NCBI GenBank assembly: GCA_003226295.1
Contig: CP029803.1
Span: forward strand, 602,226 to 666,225
Origin: Candidatus Moanabacter tarae
GTDB taxonomy: Bacteria; Verrucomicrobiota; Verrucomicrobiia; Opitutales; UBA2987
DNA length: 64,000 nucleotides
Reading direction: 5' to 3'
Under the pieces are notes generated by a model, which was not told the DNA's origin, searched no databases, and worked only from the letters and a program-made list of their open reading frames with translations. The translations under genes and the position numbers were made by a program. Of this stretch, positions 41,747 through 54,637 are shown piece after piece. Each line of letters opens with the position of its first letter. Position 1 is the stretch's first letter.

Positions 41747-42526
41747 TTAAGAATTAAGAATCGAGATCACCTCGATATGTAGATTCGGGTTCGCGGCTAT
41801 AATTGAAGATCCGATTAGCGGATCTTTCCCTTGCCAGTCGGTGATGCGACCGCCTGCGCCTCGAATGATTGGAATCAAGGGCAAAAGGTCCCAATTATTC
41901 ATTATAGGATCAGCCATTATGTCTGCTCCTCCCTGGGCCAAGAGAAGGTATCCATAGCAATCTCCCCAAGTGTATAGATCTTGGACGCTTCTCGTGAGTC
42001 GGGTCCAATTCTTTGAACCTTGATGCTTTCCTGGAGTTTCTAGATGCGAAACGAGAAGAGTAGAATCTTGCAGACGAGAAGTGTCCCGCATTCTGATTGT
42101 TCTCCCGTTTAAGGTCGTTTCTTCTCCGTTTCCAAGAACGAGTTGCCTTGTGACTGGATTGTGGATAGCACCGAGAAGAGGTTGACCCTTATGAAGCAAG
42201 GAAATAAGAGTGCCGAATAAGGGGCAACCAGCAGCGTATGCGCGAGTGCCATCTATCGGATCAAGAACCCAAATATAAGGAGCATTTTCGTTAACGATTC
42301 CGAATTCTTCTCCAAGTACTCCGTGATCGGGGAATTCCTTTGCAATTAAATTACGCATGATTTCTTCTGCTTTACGATCTGCCTGAGTAACTGGGGAATC
42401 ATCAGATTTCCAATCGACTCTAAGCTCTGGATTTCCAAATAAGTCAGTGATTACCTTACCGCTCTTTTCTGCGAGGAGGCGTACGAAGGCCAGAAGGTCG
42501 TCTTCAAGCATAGGTGAGTACTTCAT
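41747..42526 (-). CDS. hisN: Inositol monophosphatase family, likely histidinol-phosphatase HisN
   Basis: The 259 residues carry the IMPase metal-binding motifs: Glu pair in GVLGEEFG (about 73-80), WVLDPIDGTRAY (Asp ligands) and the late WDLLPLIPIIRGAGG. The segment TWGDCYGYLLLAQGGADIM resembles HisN-type histidinol-phosphatases rather than SuhB. The his genes at 32623-35627 lack a phosphatase, so HisN activity would fit. Substrate choice cannot be proved from sequence; a related sugar-phosphate or inositol phosphatase is possible. It is divergent from the exonuclease gene. Confidence 0.82.
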   Translation of the reverse strand: MKYSPMLEDDLLAFVRLLAEKSGKVITDLFGNPELRVDWKSDDSPVTQADRKAEEIMRNLIAKEFPDHGVLGEEFGIVNENAPYIWVLDPIDGTRAYAAGCPLFGTLISLLHKGQPLLGAIHNPVTRQLVLGNGEETTLNGRTIRMRDTSRLQDSTLLVSHLETPGKHQGSKNWTRLTRSVQDLYTWGDCYGYLLLAQGGADIMADPIMNNWDLLPLIPIIRGAGGRITDWQGKDPLIGSSIIAANPNLHIEVISILNS

Positions 42527-42644
42527 TCGGTTGTTGTTATAGAATAAGGAAATATGGAAGAATGCGACAAAGATAATCCCGTGGACTCTAACTATAGTTT
42601 ACTTGGCGCTGGCCTCGGGTATGTGATGTCCTACGATATGGTCC

Positions 42645-43301
42645 ATGTGGCACTGCAGTATACCGATACATTTTATTGATTTCGAAGGGAATCGTGAGTG
42701 CGGTGTCGTTGAATTCGGTGTAGTAACTCTTCTTAACGGGAAGATTTCTGATGTGCGTACGAGATTGTGCCGAGCTCTGAGAGGAATACATCCTGAGGAA
42801 TCGAAGTTGCACGGAATAAAAAGTCGAGACACGTTTGAGTTTGAGCCATTCTCTAAGGAATGGGGGTACTTCAGGTCTCTAAGACAGAAGGGCCCATTCG
42901 CGGCACACTATGCGAGCATTGAGAATCGATTAATAAAACAGAATTGGCCGTATCCTCCCTATTCACCCGATTTCCTAAATAAGGGTCAAATGATTGCGGA
43001 TTGGGGACTATGGATCGATACTTGTTTGTTGTATGCCAAGTTGTTTCCTCAGTTAAAAAGCCACAAGCTTGTGGACTTAATCAAAATCTTTGAATTGTCT
43101 TCCGAACTTGAGCGTATTGCTTGTATTTACTGTCCAAAACAGAGAATGAAATTCCACAGTGCCCTTTATGATGCTATTGCCTCGATGATTCTTGTTTGCC
43201 ACATAAGCCGTCTTCCTGGGTTTGAGAACATCACTTTGGAATGGCTTCTTAGTCACAGTTCTCCAGGAGGATTAAAAGCCTCTCAAGGTGAGTTATTCTA
43301 G
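42645..43301 (+). CDS. DEDD-type 3'-5' exonuclease
   Basis: This 218-residue protein shows the three exonuclease motifs of the DnaQ-like fold. Exo I reads FIDFEGN (Asp12, Glu14), exo II lies in AHYASIENRL (His88, Glu93) and exo III reads FHSALYDA (His171, Asp176), of the DEDDh kind. In exo II the usual Asp position holds Glu93, which is unusual. A role in proofreading or RNA or DNA end trimming is possible, but no partner domain shows which. It follows the divergent HisN gene by 118 bases. Confidence 0.8.
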   Translation: MWHCSIPIHFIDFEGNRECGVVEFGVVTLLNGKISDVRTRLCRALRGIHPEESKLHGIKSRDTFEFEPFSKEWGYFRSLRQKGPFAAHYASIENRLIKQNWPYPPYSPDFLNKGQMIADWGLWIDTCLLYAKLFPQLKSHKLVDLIKIFELSSELERIACIYCPKQRMKFHSALYDAIASMILVCHISRLPGFENITLEWLLSHSSPGGLKASQGELF

Positions 43302-43415
43302 GATTTCTTAAATAAAACTAGATAAAACACTCACTATATGTAGCTTTATTTGAACGAGCCGCTTGGTAAGTTTTAAAGATTGGCAGGGATTATAGCCCAT
43401 CAGAGAGTTTATGTG

Positions 43416-45842
43416 CTACGCATCCTTCTCCTCGATCTCGATTATCTTTGAGATCCCCATGAGTTTATCTTCTCCTTTAAGATTGATAAGTTTAACCCCT
43501 TGAGTTGTGCGTCCGATGACACGAATTTCGTTTACACGGGTGCGGACTGCTTGGCCGGATTTAGTCAGAAGCATAATTTCATCTTGTTCATGGACGCTAA
43601 GGGCACCGACGACGCCCGATGTTTTAATTGCTATAATTCCGCTACCCCCTCGCGCTTGCGAACGGTACGCGTCATAGTTTGTGCGTTTCCCTTGACCGTT
43701 TTGACCGGCAATGAGCAGAGTCGAATCAGCATCTACCACTTCAATTGTAACGACATAGTCATTCTCTTTTTTGAATCGAATGCCTTTTACTCCTCGAGTA
43801 ACTCTACCCTGGGTTCTTAAGTTATTTTCCCTGAATCGAATGGACATACCGTTGCGTGTTATCATCACGAGCTCATCCTCGCCGCTCGTCAATTTTGCAG
43901 CAATCAGTTTATCATCTTTATCGATATTGATTCCGATAATCCCCCCTCTGCGGTAATTAGAATAGTCCTTCAGGTTGGTTTTCTTCACTATGCCATTTCG
44001 AGTGCAGAGGATAAGGTGTAAATCTGAGTTGAATTCCTTAATACAAATCATACTCGCGATCTGTTCGTCTTTTTGCAGTTGAAGTACATTAGCGAGTGAC
44101 CGGCCCTTAGAGATCCTGGTTCCCTCTGGAATATCATAAACTTTTTCGACATAAACACGCCCATTGTCCATGAAGAATAGTATGAAATCGTGAGTGCTCG
44201 CTGTAAAAAGATGCTCAACAAAATCTTCTTGGTGGGAACCGGTTCCTATAACTCCTTTTCCTCCTCTTTTCTGGGATTTGTAGGAACTGACCGCGGTTCG
44301 TTTAATAAACCCATTGTGTGATACGGTTATAGCACATCCCTCATTGGCAATCAGATCTTCCATGCGAAACTGTCCCTCAGACGGGAGGAGGTTTGTACGC
44401 CGAGGGTTGTTGTGCTGCTCTTTCATTTCGTAGAGCTCTCCCTTAACCACCTCGACAAGTTTTTGCTCGCTTTCCAATATGGTATTGAGTTCAGCTATGG
44501 TCTTTATGAGGCTGAGGTATTCATTCTCTATTTTGTCGCGCTCAAGACCTGTCAGTTGGTAGAGACGCAGATCAAGCACACCATTAGCCTGGCGTTCTGA
44601 AAGAGGATATTTGGCCCTTAGAGCTGTTTTGGCTTCGTCTCGATTGCTACTCTGTCGAATGATCTGAACAAAATCATCGAGATTGCTAAGAGCAACTTTA
44701 TATCCTTCCAGAAGATGGGCTCTATCTTCTGCTTTTCTCTTCCTGAATTTAGAGCGACGAAGAATGACTTCTCGGCGGTGCTCGATATAGCATTCAAGCA
44801 TCTCCTTGATGTTCATTTCCTTAGGGCGTCTCTGATCTAATGCAAGAAGGATTACGCCAAAAGTATTTTCAAGCTGAGTGTGCTTAAAAAGATTGTTGAT
44901 CGTAACGCGCGGAATTTCCCCAGTCTTTAACTCTATTACAATACGAGTATTGATGTCGGATTCGTCTCTCAGGTCACTAACCGACTGAAATGTCTTATCT
45001 TGTACTAATTCTGCGATCTTTGAAACTAGCGTGGATCGATTGACGTTATACGGAATCTCGGTAATGACAATTTGCTGTCTATTTCCTTTAATCTCCTCGG
45101 TGTGGGCCGATCCTTTCACACGGATGATTCCACGACCGGTTTTCATGTAGCTTTCAATCCCTTCCGTTCCCATGATAGCGCCCCCGGTGGGGAAATCGGG
45201 TCCGGGCATAATCTCAAGAATACCATCAATGCCGATTGAAGGGTTGTCCATAATTGCACAAACGGCATCGATAATCTCGCCTAGATTATGTGGAGGAATG
45301 TTGGTTGTCATTCCGACTGCGATCCCTGTCGATCCATTCATTAATAGATTCGGAAGGGCGGCCGGGAGAACACCCGGTTCGGTAGTCGATTCCTTATAAT
45401 TGGGTAAGAAGTCTGTCGTGTCCTCGTCGATGTCCACGAGCATTTCTTCAGCGAGAGAATATAGGCGGCTTTCGGTGTATCGGAAGGCAGCTGGAGGATC
45501 ACCATCGATGGAACCGAAGTTCCCTTGGGGCTCGATCAATGGATAGCGCATTACCCAGTTCTGGCCGAGACGAACAAGGGTATCGTAGATGGCGCTATCG
45601 CCGTGAGGATGGTAGTTTTTCATTACTTCCCCTACGACTGCGGCGCATTTGTCGAACGGGCGATTGTGAAGGAGGCCTTCCCTCAGCATGGCGTAGAGAA
45701 TGCGCCGTTGAACAGGTTTTAGGCCGTCGCGGGCATCAGGAAGAGCCCGCGATACGATTACCGACATCGAATAATCGATGTAAGCATGACGCATGACGTC
45801 ACTAATACTCGAAGTTTCCAGAATCTCGTTTTCCGTGTACAT
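43416..45842 (-). CDS. gyrA: DNA gyrase subunit A
   Basis: GyrA cuts and rejoins DNA during supercoiling. The 808 residues include the catalytic Tyr122 in [10 protein letters not shown] and the quinolone-determining region [11 protein letters not shown], with Ser83 and Asp87 of the susceptible type. The C-terminal wrapping domain has the GyrA-box SQKRGGKG (about residue 535), which separates gyrase from topoisomerase IV. It lies 18 bases after gyrB on the same strand, so the two are co-transcribed. Confidence 0.98.
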   Translation of the reverse strand: MYTENEILETSSISDVMRHAYIDYSMSVIVSRALPDARDGLKPVQRRILYAMLREGLLHNRPFDKCAAVVGEVMKNYHPHGDSAIYDTLVRLGQNWVMRYPLIEPQGNFGSIDGDPPAAFRYTESRLYSLAEEMLVDIDEDTTDFLPNYKESTTEPGVLPAALPNLLMNGSTGIAVGMTTNIPPHNLGEIIDAVCAIMDNPSIGIDGILEIMPGPDFPTGGAIMGTEGIESYMKTGRGIIRVKGSAHTEEIKGNRQQIVITEIPYNVNRSTLVSKIAELVQDKTFQSVSDLRDESDINTRIVIELKTGEIPRVTINNLFKHTQLENTFGVILLALDQRRPKEMNIKEMLECYIEHRREVILRRSKFRKRKAEDRAHLLEGYKVALSNLDDFVQIIRQSSNRDEAKTALRAKYPLSERQANGVLDLRLYQLTGLERDKIENEYLSLIKTIAELNTILESEQKLVEVVKGELYEMKEQHNNPRRTNLLPSEGQFRMEDLIANEGCAITVSHNGFIKRTAVSSYKSQKRGGKGVIGTGSHQEDFVEHLFTASTHDFILFFMDNGRVYVEKVYDIPEGTRISKGRSLANVLQLQKDEQIASMICIKEFNSDLHLILCTRNGIVKKTNLKDYSNYRRGGIIGINIDKDDKLIAAKLTSGEDELVMITRNGMSIRFRENNLRTQGRVTRGVKGIRFKKENDYVVTIEVVDADSTLLIAGQNGQGKRTNYDAYRSQARGGSGIIAIKTSGVVGALSVHEQDEIMLLTKSGQAVRTRVNEIRVIGRTTQGVKLINLKGEDKLMGISKIIEIEEKDA

Positions 45843-45860
45843 TTGGGAATGTAACCTAAG

Positions 45861-48413
<2,553 letters not shown>

Positions 48414-48508
48414 CTAAAACCGTATGGTGAAAGGTACGTTGTATGAACCGAAAAGGCAATATTGAAACACTGCTGTTAAGACAGAGAAAAGAGACCAAGA
48501 TAAGTGAT

Positions 48509-48937
48509 TTAGGTATACCAAACGTAGAGAAAGAAATATATCAGTACACCAGTGACGGAAACATATAACCAAAGAGGAAAGGTGAATCGAGCCCATTTTT
48601 TGTGAGTGATAAAACGGCCCATAAGAGCTAGTTGAAAAGTTCGTAGTGCAAGCGGAACAATGGCCACTGCAAGGATAATGTGGGTAACCAAAATGGAATA
48701 ATAGACGAATCTAATGACTCCTTTTCCTTCAAAAGGTGTGCGTGCTCCAGTGAGGATGTGGTAAGTGATATAGCTTGTGAGGAAGACGGCCGAAACAAAA
48801 AGAGCTCCCCCCATGCTCAATTTGTGTGCTCCTGTCCAACCGCATTTGATAAATACAAACCCTACAAGCAGAAGAGTAGCTGCGAGGGCGTTAAGAGAGG
48901 CGTTTACCTCTGGGAAAGGGAAGGATTCTAAAGCCAT
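48509..48937 (-). CDS. DUF420 membrane protein (CtaM-like)
   Basis: This 142-residue protein has four hydrophobic segments and resembles DUF420: FPEVNASLNALAATLLLVGF near the start, then SAVFLTSYITYHI and the later KKWARFTFPLWLYVSVTGVLIY. In Staphylococcus aureus the member CtaM is needed for the aa3/heme A oxidase. It follows ctaB by 72 bases on the same strand, consistent with oxidase maturation. gyrB starts 116 bases beyond its stop. The oxidase subunits themselves are not in this window. Confidence 0.85.
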   Translation of the reverse strand: MALESFPFPEVNASLNALAATLLLVGFVFIKCGWTGAHKLSMGGALFVSAVFLTSYITYHILTGARTPFEGKGVIRFVYYSILVTHIILAVAIVPLALRTFQLALMGRFITHKKWARFTFPLWLYVSVTGVLIYFFLYVWYT

Positions 48938-49009
48938 GATGTAGGTATTCAGGAGTCAGGTGCCTCAGCCCTTAAACTGCTAAGATAGCCAATTCCCTCT
49001 CACTGACTT

Positions 49010-49951
49010 TTATATGAGAAAAATCCGATCTACAACTAGTGCTCCTAGAAGAATAGGTAAGTAGGCAATTGACACGATGAAGAGTCTTCGGGCTGCGCGG
49101 TCGCGGTTGTTGCGAGAGAGAAAACAAATAGAGTAATAGAGAAACCATATTCCGGATATGATAGCTATTATGGAGTAGAAGATGGAGGTGAATTGGAGGG
49201 CTGTGGGTAGGAGGCTACAAGTGACTAATAATATCGTTGTAACGAGAGACTGCAATGAGACGACAGTTCCCGTTGGGTCTGTTACGGATGCGATGGGAAA
49301 TCCTGCCCTTGAATAGTCGTCTCTATAGGTCCATGCTATAGCCATAAAGTGTGGAATCTGCCAGAAAAGGAGAATAGAAAACAAGATCCAACCTAAAGTG
49401 GAGATAGTTCCTTCAGCCGCCGCCCATCCGATCAATGGCGGAATCGATCCTGGGATCGCCCCCACATGGGTGCACCACGGAGTTCGCTTCTTAAGAGGAG
49501 TATAGGCAAGAAGATAAGTGATCTGGGTGAGAACCGCGAGTAGGGCAGACAGTTGATTTACACATAACCAAAGAGCAATGTTTCCTGCTCCGCATAGAAT
49601 AAGACCAAAGAAGAGAGCTGTATCGGGAGTTAGAGATCCTGAAGGAATTGGTCTCCCTCGAGTACGGGCCATCCTTGAGTCAGCTTCTCGCTCCATAAAC
49701 TGATTAAGTGCTCCAACGCCACCGGCGGCGAGTGATGTTCCAAATATAAGGGCCACCAAGACGATAGGTTCACGATTTGGTAGTGCGGTGAGATAACCGA
49801 CTATCGCCGTAATCACGGCAAGAAGACTGAGGCGAGGCTTAGTTAATTCCCAGAATTCTAGGGCCGTACTCTTCGAGGCGACGATAGAACTGGAGACGAC
49901 TGGTGTCCTCGTCTCAGCTTCGAATTGATAGCGACAGGGACGTTCGGTCAT
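49010..49951 (-). CDS. ctaB: Protoheme IX farnesyltransferase (heme O synthase)
   Basis: CtaB adds a farnesyl group to heme B, giving heme O. The 313 residues from ATG 49951 are a multi-span UbiA-type prenyltransferase with the metal-binding motif NQFMEREADSRMARTRGRP and the second loop YRDDYSRAGFPIA. ATG 49951 overlaps the ctaA stop as ATGA and begins MTERPCRYQ. An upstream in-frame start at 49984 would add 11 residues inside ctaA. CtaA then makes heme A from heme O. Confidence 0.95.
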   Translation of the reverse strand: MTERPCRYQFEAETRTPVVSSSIVASKSTALEFWELTKPRLSLLAVITAIVGYLTALPNREPIVLVALIFGTSLAAGGVGALNQFMEREADSRMARTRGRPIPSGSLTPDTALFFGLILCGAGNIALWLCVNQLSALLAVLTQITYLLAYTPLKKRTPWCTHVGAIPGSIPPLIGWAAAEGTISTLGWILFSILLFWQIPHFMAIAWTYRDDYSRAGFPIASVTDPTGTVVSLQSLVTTILLVTCSLLPTALQFTSIFYSIIAIISGIWFLYYSICFLSRNNRDRAARRLFIVSIAYLPILLGALVVDRIFLI

Positions 49952-50901
49952 AAGCGAAAAGATACAAAAGTGAGCATCCAGCAACTAGCAAGAAGAAAAG
50001 CACCGAATAACATGTGGAGCGTAGCAACGTGTTCGTTTATCCTGGTCCAGACAATGAGAGCGCCAAAAAGAAATTGTGATGCTACTAAAGCAATCGGAAT
50101 CAGGGAAAGAAACAGAAAGGGTTTGAGGTTACGGTTAAAGATCCAAATCTGAGCGGCAAATAGGAGTATTGTGGCGGTGGTTACCAGGGCCCCTATACGA
50201 TGTGCAAAATTTATGGCCACAGCCCAATTCCAGGTGTTGGGAAGAAGCGCACCATCAGGGGAGGATAAAGGGAAGCTGGAAATAGCAAGCCCTGCGTTCC
50301 CATGCCGAACGACGGCACCAATAACTATTTGGAGGAAGATGGCACAACACGCAACGATTCCGATCCAACTGACTCCTTTTAGTGGTTTTAAATCAGTAAT
50401 TTTGGTATTTTCGGTCCACCATTTTGACGATGCCACTGCAATTGTGATTAGGAGACACAATACAATCTGAGCTCCAGAGGCGTGCAAGATTGCGAAAGAT
50501 TGGGCGACAAGATTCGATTCGCTCCCGATGTTGAGACGATCAAACTTAACCCTGAGTCCGCCAAGCAATCCTTGGATTACGATTATCAACAAGGTAAGAC
50601 CAGCTAAATTACGAAGCCACGAACGTGCTTCTTTAAGCCAAATCCAAAGAAAAAGGGTAATGGAAAAAATTCCGAGTTGCATTCCGAGCAGGCGGTGGCT
50701 GTGCTCGGCACGTTTTAATCGATCTTGGGTCCATCCTTCTGGATTGAGAGACCCATCAGAAAGTGGCCAGTCTAGGAAAGCCATCCCTGCTTCAATACTG
50801 GTAGTAAAACCCCCAGCATAAAGTAGAAAAAGGGAACAGACCAAGGCAAATATTGAAAACCAGAAGAGACTCGGCTTATATGCTTCAGTTCGGTTTTGCA
50901 C
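49948..50901 (-). CDS. ctaA: Heme A synthase
   Basis: CtaA (COX15) oxidises a methyl of heme O to the formyl of heme A. The 317 residues have eight hydrophobic segments in two similar halves. The four conserved His lie in AEHSHRLLG, LHASGAQ, FAHRIGALV and TLHMLFGAF. The stop overlaps the ctaB start by the ATGA pattern, so the pair is one transcript. Nothing suggests a defect. Heme A genes imply an aa3-type terminal oxidase elsewhere in the genome. Confidence 0.95.
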   Translation of the reverse strand: MQNRTEAYKPSLFWFSIFALVCSLFLLYAGGFTTSIEAGMAFLDWPLSDGSLNPEGWTQDRLKRAEHSHRLLGMQLGIFSITLFLWIWLKEARSWLRNLAGLTLLIIVIQGLLGGLRVKFDRLNIGSESNLVAQSFAILHASGAQIVLCLLITIAVASSKWWTENTKITDLKPLKGVSWIGIVACCAIFLQIVIGAVVRHGNAGLAISSFPLSSPDGALLPNTWNWAVAINFAHRIGALVTTATILLFAAQIWIFNRNLKPFLFLSLIPIALVASQFLFGALIVWTRINEHVATLHMLFGAFLLASCWMLTFVSFRL

Positions 50902-51032
50902 GGATTCTTGGAAGTGTTATGAGGCTTGACCTGAGATAAAATAATCTACCCTTCGAGATTGCCATCAGTCTGGGATTGCGAAAGTGGCTACTGGTTTGGG
51001 AGGGTGGGGTGAAATAACCTATTTGATTCTTC

Positions 51033-52859
51033 TTATCTGTTGGGTAGTGTTCGGTCAGCGATTTCCTCTTCGATCCCACGGATGAATTTTTTGACGGAAT
51101 AGGTTCCCTCCATTTGTTTGTTTACTCGGGAACGGATGGAAACATGGTTTGATTCAAGTTCCTTGGCGCCAATGACGATCATGTAGGGAACTTTATCGTT
51201 TTCGGCTCGTCGTATCTTGGCTCCAAGCTTATCTGCTTGGAAGTCAATCGATGCCCGGAGATGATTATCAGTGAGGTCCTGAAGAATGCTTTTAGCGTAG
51301 GTGTTTTGATCGTCGGTAATTGGGAGGATTCTAGCCTGCTCAGGCGAAAGCCAAGTGGGAAAAGAGCCGGCGAAATGCTCTATCAGTACACCAACAAAGC
51401 GTTCCATGGATCCGAAGGGTGCACGGTGGATCATAACAGGACGATGTGGCTTATTGTCGGGACCGATGTAGGAGAGATCGAAGCGATCTGGGAGGCTATA
51501 GTCGAGCTGGACTGTACCCAATTGCCATTCCCTTCCGATTACATCTTTAACGACGAAGTCAATTTTAGGTCCGTAGAACGCAGCTTCCCCCGGCTCTTCC
51601 GAAAAAGGAGCCCCAAGTGTTTTGGCTTCCTTCCTTAGTATTTCTTCGGCCTTATCCCAAAGTTTCGTATTCCCGACGTATTTCGATGTGTCTGGATCAC
51701 GCAAACAAACTCGGATTCGATATTCGCTAATTCCTAGGGTTTCAAAAATGGTCTTTACGAGTTTTAGACAGCCCGAAAGCTCGGTCTTTACCTGATCCTC
51801 GGTGCAGAAAAGATGAGCGTCATCTTGAGTAATACTTCGAACGCGCGTCATCCCCGAAAGCTCGCCTGATTTTTCCCATCGATAGACTGTACCGAATTCA
51901 GCTAGACGGACAGGAAGATCCCGATAAGACCGCTGCTGCGACGAATAGATTTTGATGTGAAAAGGACAGTTCATCGGCTTGAGGAGGTAGCCTTCAATGT
52001 CACCTGTCTCAAGGCGGTTTGAAAGTTCGGCACAAGAACACCCATCACGGGCCAGTTGATCAATCTCTTCGCGACCAATCAAGGGAGGGTACTGTGATTC
52101 CTTGTAGTAAGGGTAGTGGCCTGAGGTGCGGTAGAGTTCGAGTCTTCCGATATGAGGGGTAAACACCTGTTGGTAGCCCTGTTTCCTCAACTCTTCTGAG
52201 ATAAAGTCTTGCAATTCCTGTCGAATGATTGCCCCTTTTGGGGACCAGAGAACGAGTCCCTGTCCAACTGTATCATCGAGATGGAAAAGTTTGAGATCTT
52301 TTCCGATTGTACGGTGATCGCGTGAACGAGCTTCCTCCAATTGATTGAGATAATCTAATAATTCGTCCTTATTAGGGAAAGCGGTTCCATAAATCCTTTG
52401 GAGCTGCTTATTTTGTTCGTCCCCTTTATGATAGGCGCCAGCCACACTGAGAAGTTTGAAGGCCTTGACCTGTTTTGTGTATCGAACATGGGAGCCCGCG
52501 CAAAGGTCAGTAAATTCCCCATTACGGTAGTAGGTTATAGATTCGCCCGGAGGAATATCTCTGAGCCTTTCAATTTTGTAAGGTTGGCCTATCTGGTTAA
52601 AATATTCCTCTGCCTCATGCCTTGTTACCTCGATGCGCTCAAATTTTTGATTTTCCTTTACGACTCTACCCATTTCACCCTCGATTTTTTCTAGGTCCTC
52701 GGTTGTGAATTTATGATCGAGGTCAAAGTCGTAATAAAATCCGGTATTGGTCGGAGGTCCGATATCCAGTTTTGTATCAGGGAAAATCCGCATCACCGCC
52801 GTCGCCATAATATGGGCGGCAGAGTGTCGTAGTTCCTCAAGTGGGGTCATTGTGCTCAT
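51033..52859 (-). CDS. thrS: Threonyl-tRNA synthetase without TGS domain
   Basis: ThrRS charges tRNA-Thr and edits Ser-tRNA-Thr. The 608 residues start directly with the editing domain: HxxxH in HSAAH (12-16) and the CxxxH in CAGSH (120-124). The N-terminal TGS domain of about 60 residues found in E. coli is absent. The class II core carries Cys298 in KPMNCPFH, DDAHLFC and IHRAPFGSMERF (zinc ligands), and the anticodon-binding domain closes the protein. An insertion of about 30 residues (about 258-289) precedes KPMNCP. A hairpin with T run lies about 40 bases upstream. Confidence 0.97.
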   Translation of the reverse strand: MSTMTPLEELRHSAAHIMATAVMRIFPDTKLDIGPPTNTGFYYDFDLDHKFTTEDLEKIEGEMGRVVKENQKFERIEVTRHEAEEYFNQIGQPYKIERLRDIPPGESITYYRNGEFTDLCAGSHVRYTKQVKAFKLLSVAGAYHKGDEQNKQLQRIYGTAFPNKDELLDYLNQLEEARSRDHRTIGKDLKLFHLDDTVGQGLVLWSPKGAIIRQELQDFISEELRKQGYQQVFTPHIGRLELYRTSGHYPYYKESQYPPLIGREEIDQLARDGCSCAELSNRLETGDIEGYLLKPMNCPFHIKIYSSQQRSYRDLPVRLAEFGTVYRWEKSGELSGMTRVRSITQDDAHLFCTEDQVKTELSGCLKLVKTIFETLGISEYRIRVCLRDPDTSKYVGNTKLWDKAEEILRKEAKTLGAPFSEEPGEAAFYGPKIDFVVKDVIGREWQLGTVQLDYSLPDRFDLSYIGPDNKPHRPVMIHRAPFGSMERFVGVLIEHFAGSFPTWLSPEQARILPITDDQNTYAKSILQDLTDNHLRASIDFQADKLGAKIRRAENDKVPYMIVIGAKELESNHVSIRSRVNKQMEGTYSVKKFIRGIEEEIADRTLPNR

Positions 52860-52897
52860 TATTCTTATAGTCGAGTGTTATTGAACGGGTTTTGCAC

Positions 52898-52926
52898 AAA
52901 AAAACCCAAAGCAATTTTCTCTCGGG
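52898..52926 (-). terminator. Hairpin with T run between cysS and thrS
   Basis: Read on the - strand, CCCGAGAG (52926-52919) pairs imperfectly with CTTTGGG (52911-52905), including G-T pairs, and is followed by seven T residues (52904-52898). It may end cysS transcription. Its closeness to the thrS start also allows a leader attenuator, but no T-box elements were recognised. Confidence 0.45.
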
Positions 52927-53049
52927 CTTGGCTAAAGGACCTGAGTTTTTCTCCCGCGTGCGTAGGACCATACCCGAGCTCAACCGGTAATTATAGTCTG
53001 GAAAGAGGTATGCACAATCGCGGAAAACAACGAGAGTTCACTCGATGAG

Positions 53050-54474
53050 TCAAGGGTTTTGCTTTTGAATTTCATATCTATCTTTTCTATCGAGGATGAT
53101 CCACCCCATTGATTCTACTTCTTCACGGAGGGCATCGGCTGTCGCAAAATCTCTTTCTCTCTTTGAATTCCAGCGCTTCTCTGCGAGCAAGACTATTTTC
53201 TTTGGGATTTCTGTATCAGGAGACGGACTATCGGTAAAGAGCCTGATCCCAAGGGCAAAGAGTAATCGACTGAGAGAAGGAAGATTATGAGAAATAGTCT
53301 CTACCTCTGTCTCGTTGAAGGCTTTGAAAAGAGTTCCAAGGCACTTCGGGGTATTGAGATCTTCTAGAAGTGCAAACCATGACTGTTCAAATGGCCCAGA
53401 AATTTGGGATGTCCCTTGTCCAAGGTTTTCAAATTCCGATTTGGAGACCTTTAGACTTTTAAGGAGAGGTTCGATTTTCTTTTCGATTGATCTTATTGCA
53501 CTGCAAGCCGATTCCAGGCCATTTCGTGTGAAATTCAGTGGTTGGCGATAGTGGCCAGTAAGAAGAGTGTATCTCAAGTCCATGGGTGAGTAACCCATAT
53601 CGAGAATCTCATTCACCGTATGAATATTCCCCATACTTTTACTCATCTTCTGGCTATCCACTTTAAGCATGGCACCATGCATCCAATGTTTAGCGAATTT
53701 TGTTCCAGTTGCTGCTTCACTCTGTGCAATTTCATTCTCGTGATGAGGGAAACAGAGATCACTTCCTCCTCCGTGTAGATCGAATGACTCTCCGAGGTAC
53801 TCCATACTCATAGCAGAACACTCCAGATGCCATCCGGGACGACCTTCACCCCATGGGCTAGGCCAGTAGTTCTCCCCATCGCTCGGTTTTCGGGCCTTCC
53901 AGAGAGCAAAATCGGCAACGGACTCGCGATCATAGTTGTCAGCTAGATTGAGTCTTCCTTCACTGGTTTTCTTTTGGGTCCGAAGTTCTCGATTCTTGAG
54001 GCGGGAAAGTTGCCCATAGTTTTTGAAAGATCGAACGTCGAAATAGACTGCCCCGTCCTTACCTTTGTAGCCGTACCCCGTATCTACAAGTTTCTTAATC
54101 AATAGTATTTGCTGATTAATGTGCTGGGTGGCCCGCGGCTCTAAACTCGGGGGAAGAATGTTGAGCTTTTCGCAGTCGTTGTGGAATACTTGGATCCATT
54201 TTGTTGTAAATTTTTCGAGTCCGATTCCTGCCTTTTGGCATCGATCGATCGTTTTGTCGTCTACATCGGTTAGGTTGCGAACGTAGTAGGGGTTCATCCC
54301 ACTTAACTGAAGAACGCGAAAAAGAAGATCACCTAGAATCATTGTACGGAAATTCCCAATGTGAGTGGGCCCGTAGACCGTGGGACCACATACATAGAAT
54401 CGGAAACGGCTACCGTCACTTACGTGCAGTGGCTTAATTTTTCTGGTCAGAGTGTCGTAGAGTTTAAGTGCCAT
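53050..54474 (-). CDS. cysS: Cysteinyl-tRNA synthetase
   Basis: CysRS charges tRNA-Cys. The 474 residues begin [13 protein letters not shown]. The active-site motifs are [15 protein letters not shown] (zinc Cys and HIGH-like motif, about 28-42), WHLECSAMS (Cys), FPHHENE (His ligands) and [13 protein letters not shown]-like helical C terminus closes the protein. thrS lies downstream on the same strand. hemB is divergent, with a 163-base spacer. Confidence 0.97.
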   Translation of the reverse strand: MALKLYDTLTRKIKPLHVSDGSRFRFYVCGPTVYGPTHIGNFRTMILGDLLFRVLQLSGMNPYYVRNLTDVDDKTIDRCQKAGIGLEKFTTKWIQVFHNDCEKLNILPPSLEPRATQHINQQILLIKKLVDTGYGYKGKDGAVYFDVRSFKNYGQLSRLKNRELRTQKKTSEGRLNLADNYDRESVADFALWKARKPSDGENYWPSPWGEGRPGWHLECSAMSMEYLGESFDLHGGGSDLCFPHHENEIAQSEAATGTKFAKHWMHGAMLKVDSQKMSKSMGNIHTVNEILDMGYSPMDLRYTLLTGHYRQPLNFTRNGLESACSAIRSIEKKIEPLLKSLKVSKSEFENLGQGTSQISGPFEQSWFALLEDLNTPKCLGTLFKAFNETEVETISHNLPSLSRLLFALGIRLFTDSPSPDTEIPKKIVLLAEKRWNSKRERDFATADALREEVESMGWIILDRKDRYEIQKQNP

Positions 54475-54637
54475 TTTCTCAGTTAGCTCTCGCTAGGTGT
54501 CTAATAATCCGAATGAACCTGCTCAATCGTCGCACGATGCGGAATCGCAGTCCAAGAAAAAAATTGCCTATGAAACTGAGGAATCTATTACACGAGGAAC
54601 AATGCGAGTGTTTGTTTAATAGTACCTTTTAATTTTA

